Position numbers and translations under genes: made by a program. The notes below the pieces were generated by a model. That model was not told the origin of the DNA. It did not search any database and saw only the letters and a list, made by a program, of their open reading frames with translations. Shown here piece after piece: positions 1 through 9,942 of a DNA stretch of 64,000 nucleotides (position 1 is its first letter; every line of letters begins with the position of its first letter). This DNA is from CAVWXT01 sp963759115 (GTDB lineage: Bacteria; Planctomycetota; Planctomycetia; Pirellulales; Thermoguttaceae), in assembly GCA_963759115.1 (NCBI GenBank), contig CAVWXT010000005.1:2294001-2358000 (forward strand), read 5' to 3'.

Positions 1-169
1 CACGTTGTCGACCAGGCCGACGCCTGCCAGAGAAACGGTGTCAGGAACCATTTCTAGCGGCGCAAAGTGAAAACGATACAAGAAATCGCGGTTTGTGACA
101 CTTCTTCTCCACCTTGCTTCTGCCCTGCGGTCTGCATCATCCGGGCGACGCGGAGCGTCGCGGACGGTG
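1..169. other. Window edge, no gene recognised
   Basis: No coding region could be supported here. It holds the sequence GGTGTCAGGAACCATTT, which looks like one arm of a dispersed planctomycete repeat, but the partner arm is not in view. The stretch ends at the presumed left end of the IS1182-like element. Confidence 0.4.
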
Positions 170-1855
170 CGTTCCCACGGGGAGAGCCTGTGATTTTTTC
201 CCGAATCCCCCTGGTGATTATGGCAAGGGGGCGCTAATATGTTTTTCCATCGGTAGTGGCAACGTGGTTCCGTTTCGTTTCGGCATGAGGACCAGCATGA
301 CGCAAACCCTGTTCGATAAAGGCGAGGCTCCCCCTCCATCCCCGGGCGATGTGGCCGCCGCGCAAATGGCAGGAGCGGATCCGAGGCTGCGCGTGCCCCA
401 GCGAAATCAGGTGGAAATGCACTGGGTATCGCTCGACGAATTGCTGGAACCGGAGCATCCCGCACGCACGGTCTGGGCGGCCGTAGGCGGGCTGGATCTC
501 AGCCGCTGGTTGACCACGATCAAGGCGGTCGCAGGGGCCGCGGGACGCGATGCCACGGATCCGCGACTGCTGGTGTCGTTGTGGATTTATGCGACGCTGG
601 AGGGAGTCGGAAGTGCCCGTGGGCTGGCGCGGCTCTGCGAAAAACACCTTGCCTACCAGTGGCTTTGCGGGGGCGTGAGCGTGAACCACCACCTGCTGTC
701 GGACTTCCGCTCGCAGGGGGGCGACCATTGGGATGACCTGCTCACACAGATCGTCGGCTCGTTGTTGGCGGAAAATCTGGTCACGATGAATCGCGTGGCG
801 CAAGACGGCATGCGGGTGCGGGCCAGCGCTGGCAAGGCGTCGTTTCGTCGCCGGCCCCGTCTGGAGCAATTCCTGGAGGAGGCCCGCCAGCAGGTCGAGG
901 CCCTGAAGCAGTTGGTGGACGAGTCGCCCGAGGACGCCACGCGGCGTCAGCGAGCGGCACGTCAACGTGTGGCCCGGGAACGGCAACAACACTTGGAGGA
1001 GGCCCTTCGTCATTGCGAGCAGTTGCAGCAGCAGCGCGAAGAGACCGCGAAAACGAGCGGCCGGAAAGCGACCGAAGCGCGGGCCTCGACCACCGATCCT
1101 GAAGCCCGCACCATGAAATTCGCGGACGGCGGGTATCGGCCTGGCTACAACGTCCAATTCAGCACCGACACGGCCAGCGGCATCATTGTGGGCGTGGATG
1201 TGACCAACCACGGTACGGACCAGGAAGAGTTGCCGCCGATGTTGGATCAACTGGAGGAACGTTATGATCGTCAGCCGGAGGAAGCCCTGGTGGATGGGGG
1301 CTTCGCTTCTTTGGAGACGATCGACAATGCGGCCGCACGAGGTTGCACCGTGTATGCCCCCCTGAAAGACGAAGAGAAGCAGTTGGCGGCAGGCAAAGAC
1401 CCCTACATTCCGAAGAAGGGTGACAGTGCTGCGATCGCCGCTTGGCGAGAGCGGATGGGCATGGCCGCGGCGAAGTTGGTTTACCGTTTGCGGTGCCAAA
1501 CGGCCGAATGGGTCAATGCCATGTGCCGTAACCGAGGCTTTCAGCAGATGCCGGTGCGTGGCCGGCCCAAGTGTCGCACGGTGGCGGTGTTGTATGCGAT
1601 CACCCATGACATCGTTCGAGCAGTGACACTGCGCGCCAAGGCGGCTGAGATGAGCGGATAAAGTAGAAACTGTGCAAGGGAGGAAAGCTCGGCAATCGAT
1701 CGTTGGCTGCCAGCCGTGAACTCTCGGTCGAGAACAAGTTCGACTCGATAGTCGCGACTCGCAGAAAACCTTCCGATGTCCGACCATGTCTACCTTCCGT
1801 TGCGCATATCCGCGTTACCAGCGTCAAAAAATCACGGCCTCGGAGCGTGGGAACG
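170..1855 (+). mobile_element. IS1182-like insertion sequence, ends tentative
   Basis: A single transposase gene is flanked by an imperfect 30-bp inverted repeat at 170-199 and 1826-1855. Both ends start with CGTTCCCAC and finish with TGATTTTTT when read inward. The resulting length, 1686 bp, fits the IS1182 family. I see no clear target duplication next to these ends. CGTTCCCACGC-type sequence is also a common dispersed motif in these genomes, so the exact ends are uncertain. Confidence 0.5.
297..1661 (+). CDS. IS1182 family transposase
   Basis: DDE transposase of about 454 residues that would catalyse movement of its own element. The N-terminal part has the DUF772-type helical domain (YATLEGVGSARGLARLCEKH). 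A long Arg/Glu/Gln-rich coiled coil follows at roughly residues 185-255. The catalytic core shows TDPEARTMK (Asp near 267), LVDGGF (Asp near 332) and a late Glu in TAEWVNA (near 403). The frame stays open upstream to 114, but GAGGA ends six bases before the ATG at 297 and homologous transposases begin here, so 297 is chosen. The frame is intact, so the element may be active. Family assignment is from motifs and is fairly secure. Confidence 0.85.
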   Translation: MTQTLFDKGEAPPPSPGDVAAAQMAGADPRLRVPQRNQVEMHWVSLDELLEPEHPARTVWAAVGGLDLSRWLTTIKAVAGAAGRDATDPRLLVSLWIYATLEGVGSARGLARLCEKHLAYQWLCGGVSVNHHLLSDFRSQGGDHWDDLLTQIVGSLLAENLVTMNRVAQDGMRVRASAGKASFRRRPRLEQFLEEARQQVEALKQLVDESPEDATRRQRAARQRVARERQQHLEEALRHCEQLQQQREETAKTSGRKATEARASTTDPEARTMKFADGGYRPGYNVQFSTDTASGIIVGVDVTNHGTDQEELPPMLDQLEERYDRQPEEALVDGGFASLETIDNAAARGCTVYAPLKDEEKQLAAGKDPYIPKKGDSAAIAAWRERMGMAAAKLVYRLRCQTAEWVNAMCRNRGFQQMPVRGRPKCRTVAVLYAITHDIVRAVTLRAKAAEMSG

Positions 1856-1882
1856 AGGGGACGAAGGGGATTCTGCCCCGTG

Positions 1883-4405
1883 CTATAGCATATCTACCGG
1901 ATCCACGTCCACGATCCACTGCACGTTTTCCGGCGGCTCCAGGCCGGTGGTGGCCTGCGAGACGGCGGCCCGAAGCGGGTCGCCGTCCGGGCCTTGAACC
2001 TGTATCTGGAAGCGATAGCGGCCTTTCAGCCGGGCAAAGGGGCACGGGGCCGGACCGAGCACCCGGATCTCCGTAGCAGGCACACTCCGTGTGCCGTCCG
2101 TCATGCCGATCCCCGCGGGCTTGCCCCGGGTGTTGGGTCCGACGGCACACGGAGTGTGCCTACTACTTATGCCGATCCCCGCGGGCTCGCCCCGGGCGTT
2201 GGGGCCAACGGCACACGGAGTGTGCCTGCTACTGTCGGGTCCAACGGCACACGGAGTGTGCCTGCTACTTTGGTTCAGCGCTGCGCCGAGCCGCTCGGCA
2301 ACGTACCGCGCAAACTCCGCCGTGACCGGCTCGATCGGGCCGCGGATGACCAGCCGGACCATGCGGGCGAACGGAGGGTAACGCAGCATCTGGCGCATCG
2401 GCAGTTCGCCGGCGGCAAACGCGGCATAGTCGTGCCGCACGGCTGCCTGGATGGCCGGGTGATCGGGGCTGAAGGTCTGCACCAGCACGCGGCCACCCTT
2501 CGGTCCGCGTCCGGTCCGGCCGGCCACCTGCGTGACGAGTTGAAACGTGCGTTCGGCGGCGCGGAAGTCGGGCAGGTGCAGGGCCGTGTCGGCGTTGATC
2601 ACGCCCACTAGGGTCACGTTGGGGAAGTCGAGTCCCTTGGCGATCATCTGCGTGCCCAGCAGGATGCGGACCTTGCCCGAACGGAAGGCCGCCAGCGCCC
2701 GCTCGTGGCTTCCGTGGGCCTGCATCGCGTCGGCGTCCATCCGCAGGCAGAGCACGTTGGGGAAGCGGGCGCGGACCTCGGCCTCCAGCCGCTGCGTGCC
2801 GAGGCCGGAATAGCGTATGCCGGCAAAGCCGCATTCGGGGCATTTCGCGGGTGCCGGCACCTCGTAGTCGCAGTAGTGGCACAGGGCGATCTGTTGGGTG
2901 CGGTGGTGCGTCAGCGCGATGTCGCACTCGGGGCAACGCACTACGTGGCCGCACGCCGGGCACTGGATGTGCGTGGAAAAACCCCGCCGGTTCAAGAGCA
3001 GAATCACCTGCCCGCCTTCCTCCAGCGCCGTGGCGATGGCGGCCTGCATCTGCCGGCTGATCGCGCCGCGGGAATAGGCGCCGCGGGTCATCTGGCCGCG
3101 GAGATCGATCGTGCCCACCGCCGGCATGGGCCGGTCGAGCACCCGCCGCGGCATCTCCACGAGTTTGTACTCGCCGGTCTGCGCCCGGTGCCAGCTCTCC
3201 AGCGACGGCGTGGCCGAGCCGAGCACCAGCGGAATCGCTTCGGCCGCGGCGCGGGCCAGCGCCACGTCGCGGGCGTGATACCGCGGCACGCTCTCCTGCT
3301 TGAACGACGTCTCGTGCTCCTCGTCCAACACGATCAGGCCGAGATTCGGCGTGGGGGCGAAGATTGCGCTGCGGCGCCCACCACCACCGACACGGCGCCG
3401 TCGGCAATCTGCTGCCAATGCCAATGCCGCTCGGCGTCGCTCAAGTGGCTGTGCAGCACGGCCACCGCGCCGAACCGCTGGCGAAACCGCTCGACGGTCT
3501 GCGGCGTCAGGCTGATCTCCGGCACCAGCACGATCGCCTGCCGGCCGAAATGGATCACCTCCTGGATGGCCTGGATGTAGACCTCGGTCTTGCCGCTGCC
3601 GGTTACGCCATGAACGAGGATCGTCTGGTGTTGCTGCGAGTTCAGGGCGTCGAGGATCGTCCGCAGCGCCCGCTCTTGATCGGGATTGAGTACGAGGTGC
3701 TTTTCGCGGGCGGCGGTCGTTTCTTCCAGCCGGAGCGTGGCCACGCGGCCGGTGCGTGCGTGAATCAATCCTTTGCGCCGCAGTGCCACGATGGGGGCCT
3801 GCGTGCAACGCACGGCCCGCGCCAACTCACCCGGACCCATCGGCTGCTGGGCCGAGGCCAGGATCTTCAATACGTCAAGTTGCTTGGGGGAGAGCTTCAG
3901 AGTCCCCCTCTCCCGACCGAAGGTTGGTCGGGAGAGGGGAGATCGGTTGCGGCAATTGCTTGAGAACGTTCGGATCGATCGACAACAGCGTGGCCATCCG
4001 CGTGCCGGCGCCGCCGCGGACGCCCGCCGGGACCACGGCGTCGAGCACGGCGGCCCAATCGCAGAGGTAATAGTCGGCGATCCATCGCGTCAAACGCAAC
4101 ATGGCCGGCGAGAGCAGGCTGCACCGATCCAGCACGGAGTGCAGCGGTTTCAGCCGTCGCCGGCCGGCCGGGCGATTTTCCAGCCGCACGCAGTAGCCCA
4201 CGACCAATCGGTTGCTGGGGCCAAAGGGGGCTTTCACACGCCGCCCGGGCTCCACCGTATCGCGGAGCGCGTCGGGCACGACGTAGTCGAACTCCTGCGT
4301 CGGCCCGGCCGAGAGCACCACCGAGGCTACCAGTTGTTGCGACTGGTCGTCCGCCTCCCACGGCTCGGGCTCGGTCTCGAAGAGTTGACGTTGTTCAGCC
4401 GACAT
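1883..4405 (-). CDS. priA: Primosomal protein N' (replication restart helicase PriA), frameshifted, with repeat insertions
   Basis: PriA is the 3'-to-5' helicase that reloads the replisome at stalled forks. Three reading frames together give the whole protein: an N-terminal DNA-binding part (about 3940-4405), helicase lobe 1 with Walker A GVTGSGKT (near 3600), then DEEHETSF (near 3320), eight zinc-binding cysteines in CxxC pairs (2840-2960) and the C-terminal domain. One base seems missing near 3374, where GARSAIFAP should read through. The second frame change lies at a palindrome inserted at 3905-3939, before LKLSPKQLDVLKIL. A second repeat array, 2074-2272, is translated in frame inside the C-terminal domain. 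The span is about 840 codons against 730-750 usual, and the extra length matches the repeats. Its ATG overlaps the upstream gene's stop (TAATG). Confidence 0.85.
2074..2272. repeat. Palindromic repeat array inside priA
   Basis: Four copies of a GGCACACGGAGTGTGCC palindrome lie here, one inverted relative to the other three. Two copies are joined to a longer unit of about 65 bp that includes CCGATCCCCGCGGGCT. On the priA strand the array is translated as repeated SRHTPCAVGP blocks and one DGTRSVPAT block, which is the same element read the other way. There is no stop codon, so the helicase frame continues through all copies into RVLGPAPCPFARLKGRYRF, a normal PriA C-terminal segment. Confidence 0.85.
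3905..3939. repeat. Palindrome (CTCTCCCGACC family) inside priA
   Basis: A 35-bp near-perfect palindrome whose arms read CCCCTCTCCCGACC. Related copies lie between genes at 50708-50737 and 51582-51624. Here it separates the N-terminal part of PriA from the helicase domain and coincides with a change of reading frame. Confidence 0.8.
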
Positions 4406-6851
4406 TATTGAGAGTTGCGGTGGGGTGGGACGGCACGCTGCGAACCGGCGCCCAGCCCCACGCCGGGCACGATCGACGCGGCCGTGCCGGGCTCAAAGTT
4501 GAAGATCGTGAAACCGGCGGCCCCCAGCGTTCGGGCGTGGTGAATCTGCCCGACGACGCGGTCCGGCGCCAGGCCCATGCCGGTGGCCGTGGCCCCGATG
4601 CCCGGGTAGAGCGGCACGCGCCCCTCGATCAGTTTCAACTGGTTGCTGACAAGCGAGACGAACTCGCTGTCGCTGGCGGTGTAGTCCATCGGGCAGACGA
4701 AATCGAGGTAGCCCGCCTTGATCCACGCCGGCCAGTCCTGGGCGACCGATTCGCGGCAACCGGGATATGCGCCGAACACGGCCGCCGAGATTTTCAGTCC
4801 CGGCCGAAGCGACCGCGCCTCGCGGCTCACGGCGGCCACCAGCGCCGTAATCTGCCGGCATCGCCAATCGTTGTACTCGCTCTTCCGCGTCCCCGAGTGG
4901 CAGTCCTTGGGCCAATCGGCAACCTTCCGTCCGCTATCGGCCTCGAACCGGCTGCGGCAGCCGTCGCAATAGCAGCAGTCGGCGTGCGGATAGCGGATGT
5001 AATCGAAGTGCAGACCATCGACCGGATACTTGCGGGCCACCTCCAGCAGGCTCTCCAGCTCCAGCTTCTGGTTGGCGGGATGCGAGGGGCAGAGCCAGTC
5101 CGTCGGCTCGCCCTTGGCCGTCACCTGGGTGCGGCCTTCCCGGTGGAGCTTCTCGATAAAGTCCTTCGGCGCGGACCCGAGGTTGAAGTCCACCTTCCAC
5201 ACGTGGACCTCCATTCCGTGCTTCTTCGCCGCCGCGCAGCACTGCTCGATCTGGTCGCCGTATTGCTTGAACGTGGCGCTGCGCGGCAACACGTCGCTGG
5301 CATAATGGGCCACTCCGCCCCAGAGCATGTTGGGGAAGATCATGTTGAAACCATTATCGGCCAGCAGCTTCGCCGATCGCTCCCAATTGCCCGGATAGGC
5401 GCCGGTGCCGGAGTGGTTCCACATCGCCCGGCCCTCGCGCCGGGGACTCGGCGTGGCCATCAGATAGGCCTTTGCGAACGAGTTGTGGGCAGAATGTGCC
5501 AGTTCGGCCGCGTCTGCGTACGCGCCCTGAGCAAGCTGCCACTTGGCGCCGTCGAGTTCCGCCTGAGCGTGATCCAAATATGCAGTCCGGAGTGCCTGCT
5601 GAGCGCGCCCGATTGATCTGCGCCCGCCGAGGCGGCCTTCTTCACGTAGGCGGTAATTTCATCCCGGCTGGCGCAGTGACCGACATGCTCCGCGCGATCG
5701 AGTTCGGCTTGGACTATTTGTCTCCACAGCGCCGACTCGAAATGCCCCAGCAGGGCCGCCACGAGCCGCTTCTTCCCGTCGCGGTCGTCAGACAGCACGA
5801 CGTGGCTGAGAAACGCGCCGCGATCGCTCAGCAGCAGGGCCGGCTGGCCGGTCGGCTTGCCGGCATCGTCGTACCAACGGCCGATTACGCGGGCGTTGTG
5901 CCCGGCCGGCTCGGCCGCCGTGATGTTCCAGGAGGCCTGGCGGACGGATTTCGGCAGGCCGGCGACGTCGGCGGCGTCGAACCGCATTTCGGCGAATTGC
6001 CCCGGTCGTTGCTGCCCCATCCATTTCGGATTGCCGAAGCCGAGGGTCGAACCAAGCCGCGGGTGCAGCGTATAGCACACGATCAGCTTGCCGCCGGCGC
6101 CAACGAACTGCGTGAGCACCTCGGCACACTCGTTGCTCAGCATGGGGTTGTGGGGCAGAATGGCCAGCCGGCGTTGTCCCAGTGCCTCGATGCTGACCGC
6201 GTCTTCGTCGATCTCGTCGGCCTTCAGTCCGAGTTCTTCCATTGCCGCAGCGAAGGTCTGAGCCGCACTGCGGACTGCCCGATAATCGCTCTCCTGCTTG
6301 AAAGCCTTCTTCGCGGGCAAGATGAGCACCGTCTGCTCCGATACGGCCGACAGCCGGCGAAATCGCACGGCCGTATCGCGGGCATCAGTGCCGGCCGCTC
6401 GCCAGCACGACAATCGGATCCCGTCGATCTTGCTCCACCCCGCAGGATTTCCTTCTTTCTGGAACAAGCCCTTCGTGAAGCGATACGTGTGCGACCCTTT
6501 CGTTCGGACGGGCAGGCCCGAGAAGTACCAGCCATCGCCGCTGCGGAAGTAGAGCGTCAGGCCGCTGAAGCATTGCGGATCGTCGATGGCCGCTTCCAGC
6601 AGGAATCCGCCGGCAGCGGCCAGATCGAGCGGTACGCGGCGGTCGGCAACCGCCCGCCGCAACTGCGGCTGAGCGGCAAAGGGGGCGGCCAGCCTCATTA
6701 CCGGCCGGTCCTCGTCGACAATCGTGACCGGCGGCGTGCCCTCGCCGGCCACCCAAGCGGCCTGGGCGGACGGCGTGGCGACATAGCGGAAATCGTCGAT
6801 GACCGGCTCACCGCCGAGCAGCGACGCGAACATCAGGGAGAGAATGTGCAT
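4405..6851 (-). CDS. Exported GHL10-type glycoside hydrolase-like protein, one frameshift
   Basis: Predicted secreted protein of about 815 residues, probably acting on polysaccharide, with substrate unknown. It starts with a hydrophobic signal (MHILSLMFASLLGG). A beta-rich N-terminal domain follows, then a glutamine-amidotransferase-like fold at about 185-330 (LAILPHNPMLSNECAEVLTQFV), then a TIM-barrel GHL10/DUF187-type domain (WNHSGTGAYPGNWERS ... DGLHFDYIRYPHADCC ... FVCPMDY). The two halves are in different frames. The natural continuation RSIGRAQQALRTAYLDHAQAEL requires one more base near 5625, in a G run. The gene ends on the priA start codon, so the two are probably cotranscribed. The family call rests on the DYIRYP and PMDY motifs. 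Confidence 0.75.
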
Positions 6852-7182
6852 GGCGAAGACTCCTTACAGTTGACGTCATTGTGGGCCGCGGATGGCCGGC
6901 TCGCAAGATGGCAACCGCTCATCTACCCCACCGGCGGCCGAAACCGCGACGTTTAGCAGCCGAAGGAGCGTCGGCCTGCGTTTGCGCGGATACGGCTAGA
7001 CGTTCCATATTGTCCCGCTTGTCCCGCGAGCCGATTCGCGCGGACTACAGCGCGATAATATGGGCACAGTACGAAAGATCGCTAAAGTGCGCCGTGTTGA
7101 CTGTTCCGCATATTTCGGATGTTCCGACTGTAGCGGTTTTGCCGATTACGAAAAACGATAGGTCCATTCAAGGGGGATAACG
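6852..7182. other. Divergent intergenic region
   Basis: This stretch separates the minus-strand hydrolase from the plus-strand efflux genes, so it should hold two outward promoters. I cannot assign clear -35 and -10 boxes. A ribosome binding site (AAGGGGG) lies just before the ATG at 7183. Confidence 0.4.
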
Positions 7183-9009
7183 ATGCTAGGAATATCTCGA
7201 CGGGGAGCGGTCTGTTTGGCGGCTGTTGCAGCCCTGATGGCTTCCGCGACCGGTTGTACGAGTTTCAGGGACTACATCCACAATGGCTTCAAGGTGGGGC
7301 CCAACTACTGTAAGCCCGCCGCACCCGTGGCCGAGCACTGGATCGATGCCCCCGACGTCAACTCGACGCGGGGGGAAGACCTGAGCAAATGGTGGGCGAC
7401 GATCGAGGACCCCGTGCTGAAGGGCCCCGACCCGGTCTTGAATCACCTGATTCAAACCGCCTACCGGCAGAACCTCACGCTGCGCGAGGCCGGCATGCGC
7501 GTGCTTCAGGCACGTGCGACTTTGGCGATTGCCAAGGGCAATTTCTTCCCGCAGTCGCAGACGGCTTTTGGAAATTACACTCGTAGCGGCGGCACTGGGG
7601 TGGCGTTTGCCGACAACTGGGACTTCGGCTTCGGGCTCCAATGGGAACTCGATTTCTGGGGCCGCTTCCGCCGCGCCATCTTGGCGGCGGACGACCAGTT
7701 GGACGCCTCGGTGGAGGGCTATGATTTCGCGCTGGTCACGTTGCTGGGCGACGTGGCCGCCAACTACGTGCAGGTCCGCCTCGACCAGGAACAGATTCGG
7801 CTGACGCAAGAGAACGTGGCGTTGCAGCGGAACATCGTGGAGTATCTCCAGGCGCGATCCGCGAAGGGCTATGGCCCGGACGTCGACCTGAACAAATACC
7901 AGGGCGAGAGCGTCCTGGCGCAGACGGAAGCCGGGATTCCGGCATTCGAAATCGACCTCCGGCAGGCCAACGACCAGTTGTGCATCTTGCTGGGCATTCC
8001 CTCGGTAGACTTGCGCGAGGCGATCCCCGTGTGGAAGGCGGTGGACGAGCGAAAGGCCGTCGAGTTGGAGAGGGTGAGGAGCCAGTTGCAGCAATTGCTG
8101 ACCCAGGAGGGGCAGGTAACGGCGGAAGACCTGCATCGAATGACGAGCGTCGTTCGTCCCATCTACATCCCCTCGGTGCCTCATCCGAAGGATGTGGCCA
8201 TCGGCATTCCGGCGGACCTGCTCCGCAACCGCCCGGACGTCCGCCAGGCCGAGCGACTGGCCGCCGCGCAAGGCGAGCAGATCGGCATCGCCCAGTCCGA
8301 CCTCTATCCGGCCTTCACGCTGAGCGGCCAGTTGGGTTATAGCGCTCGGACGTTTCAGGCCCTCTTCACTCCCGAGGCGTTCAACGGCAGTTTCAGCCCG
8401 GGGTTCCAGTGGAACGTCCTCAACTACGGCCGCATCGTCAACAATGTGCGGTTCCAGGACGCCAAATTTCAGGAGCTCGTGCTTGCGTATCAGAACTCAG
8501 TGCTCGTGGCAAACCAAGAAGTGGAAGACGGCCTGGTCACCTTCGCACGGTCCGATCAGCGTCGAGAACTCCTCGGCGCCAGCGTGCGGGCCTCGCTGGG
8601 CGCCGTGCGATATGTGTCTCTTCAGAAGGCGAAAGGGCAGATCGACGTAAACCGATATTCGACGATCGCCCAAAACCTCGTGCAGCAGGAAGTATCGTGG
8701 GCCCAGGCCTACGCTCAGATTGTCCAAGGCTTGATCACCGTCTACCGCTCGCTGGGAGGCGGCTGGGAGATTCGTCTCAGCGAAGAAACGCCGGAACCGC
8801 CGACGCTCGACGCGTTGCCGAGCACTCCCCCGGATCAGCGTGCGCTGCCGAAAACTGCGAAGGACAAGGAGGCTGAAGAAGTCCCGTCTCCTGCGCCAAA
8901 CGCTCCCCGTGAGATCGCGGAACCTATGGCGGCGCCGCAGCCGATCCCGGATGTGCCCAGTGCCGAAAAGCCGGCCGAAAAGCCGGCGGAACCTGAAGCG
9001 AAGCCGTAG
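7183..9009 (+). CDS. Outer-membrane efflux lipoprotein (TolC/OprM/NodT type)
   Basis: Outer-membrane channel of a tripartite efflux pump, 608 residues. It has a lipoprotein signal with lipobox SATGC and acylated Cys25. Two OEP-type repeats follow, for example YRQNLTLREAGMRVLQARATL and RNRPDVRQAERLAAAQ. The linker GFKVGPNYCKPAAPVAEHW is typical of NodT-type factors. The last 70 residues are rich in Pro, Glu and Lys and look disordered. The gene is intact, unlike the membrane-fusion and ABC genes downstream, with which it presumably forms one pump. The substrate cannot be told from sequence. Confidence 0.9.
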   Translation: MLGISRRGAVCLAAVAALMASATGCTSFRDYIHNGFKVGPNYCKPAAPVAEHWIDAPDVNSTRGEDLSKWWATIEDPVLKGPDPVLNHLIQTAYRQNLTLREAGMRVLQARATLAIAKGNFFPQSQTAFGNYTRSGGTGVAFADNWDFGFGLQWELDFWGRFRRAILAADDQLDASVEGYDFALVTLLGDVAANYVQVRLDQEQIRLTQENVALQRNIVEYLQARSAKGYGPDVDLNKYQGESVLAQTEAGIPAFEIDLRQANDQLCILLGIPSVDLREAIPVWKAVDERKAVELERVRSQLQQLLTQEGQVTAEDLHRMTSVVRPIYIPSVPHPKDVAIGIPADLLRNRPDVRQAERLAAAQGEQIGIAQSDLYPAFTLSGQLGYSARTFQALFTPEAFNGSFSPGFQWNVLNYGRIVNNVRFQDAKFQELVLAYQNSVLVANQEVEDGLVTFARSDQRRELLGASVRASLGAVRYVSLQKAKGQIDVNRYSTIAQNLVQQEVSWAQAYAQIVQGLITVYRSLGGGWEIRLSEETPEPPTLDALPSTPPDQRALPKTAKDKEAEEVPSPAPNAPREIAEPMAAPQPIPDVPSAEKPAEKPAEPEAKP

Positions 9010-9067
9010 GGGCCTGCCGTTCCGAACGCGGCCCTGTACCATTTTTTGTGTCAATTGCGGGGCCAAA

Positions 9068-9119
9068 GGGGACAGTCCCATTTTTGTGGCGTCCTGCCGC
9101 AAAAATCGGGACAGTCCCC
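9068..9119. repeat. Hyphenated palindrome, GGGACAGTCCC family
   Basis: Arms GGGGACAGTCCCATTTTTG and its near-complement face each other across a five-base spacer, 59 bases after the efflux gene's stop. A member of the same family sits inside the mutase gene at 60877-60960. Confidence 0.85.
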
Positions 9120-9355
9120 GAACGCCGGACGGATCTCCTGGTCCGTCCGGCGGTCGGGGACGGGTTGGGGGCAACTCGCCCTACGCAATCGCGTAGCCTT
9201 TTCTTCCTCCCGCCCTGCGAGTCGCACGGTTTCTGCCCTCCCTCCGGTATCTCTCCACCCGGCCGCTGGGGTCTGGCCGCGGCTTTCGGCCGACGCCCCG
9301 CCCTGACTGCGATCGCACGGTGGCGGACTCTTGACCGGCCCAGATGATTCATTTA
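9120..9355. other. Intergenic stretch after the efflux gene
   Basis: No gene or RNA recognised. It is GC-rich and ends in a short AT-rich segment that carries the presumed MarR operator. Confidence 0.4.
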
Positions 9356-9380
9356 CATTAACAATACAGGCCCGTTAATG
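9356..9380. promoter_or_regulatory. Inverted repeat, candidate MarR operator
   Basis: CATTAAC (9356-9362) and GTTAATG (9374-9380) form a perfect 7-bp dyad with an 11-bp spacer, immediately upstream of the MarR gene. AT-rich dyads of this shape in front of marR-type genes usually bind the encoded repressor. Binding here is inferred. Confidence 0.6.
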
Positions 9381-9424
9381 AAATGAGCGGCGGGCGGACT
9401 GTGCACCGCGGACGATCGAGTGCG

Positions 9425-9925
9425 ATGAACCATCACCAGTCGCGATTGACGGCTGAGAAGGCCCCCGTGGCGGAGGCCCGGTCGATTGCGTCCCTCCTGC
9501 CGGCGCTGCTGGGGCAGCTCTTCGCGGCCGACGACCACCTGGCCGTGGAATTGCCGCTGGCGCAATTGCGGGTATGCGGCATGCTGTTCGACGGGCCCCA
9601 CCCGATGTCCGTGCTCAGCCGCGAGACGGGCGTTTCCCTCAGTGCGATGACGCAGATTGCCGACCGGCTGGAGCGGGCGCGGATGGTGAAGCGCGTGGGG
9701 CAAGGCGACGATCGACGCGTGCGCTATCTGCAGTTGACGCCGCGAGGCAAGAAGATCATGCAGCTTCGTGAAGACGGCCGCGTCCAGCGGGTGTCGGCCG
9801 TCTTGGAACGCTTGTCTCCCAAATCGAGAGACGCGGTGCTGGATGCGCTGCGTGCGTTGATCCGCGCCTGCGCGGCCACCAGACAACAAGACGGACATTT
9901 CAAGCCACACAATAGTCATTCCTAG
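9425..9925 (+). CDS. MarR family transcriptional regulator
   Basis: Winged-helix repressor of about 166 residues, likely controlling the efflux genes around it. The recognition helix region reads MSVLSRETGVSLSAMTQIADRL and the wing reads DDRRVRYLQLTPRGKK, both typical of MarR. An in-frame ATG at 9383 would add 14 residues, but it touches the operator dyad at 9356-9380, so 9425 is preferred. The gene sits between the outer-membrane factor and the membrane-fusion gene, only 17 bases before the latter. MarR proteins in this setting usually respond to a pump substrate. Confidence 0.85.
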   Translation: MNHHQSRLTAEKAPVAEARSIASLLPALLGQLFAADDHLAVELPLAQLRVCGMLFDGPHPMSVLSRETGVSLSAMTQIADRLERARMVKRVGQGDDRRVRYLQLTPRGKKIMQLREDGRVQRVSAVLERLSPKSRDAVLDALRALIRACAATRQQDGHFKPHNSHS

Positions 9926-9942
9926 GCATTCAGGACGCTACG

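Noticed and set aside
234..1787. Long minus-strand frame opposite the IS1182 transposase
   Set aside because: It is antisense to a clear DDE transposase and has no recognisable domain; high G+C produces such shadows.
2074..2272. CRISPR array
   Set aside because: Repeats are palindromic, occur in both orientations, vary in spacing, sit inside a coding frame and have no cas genes nearby.
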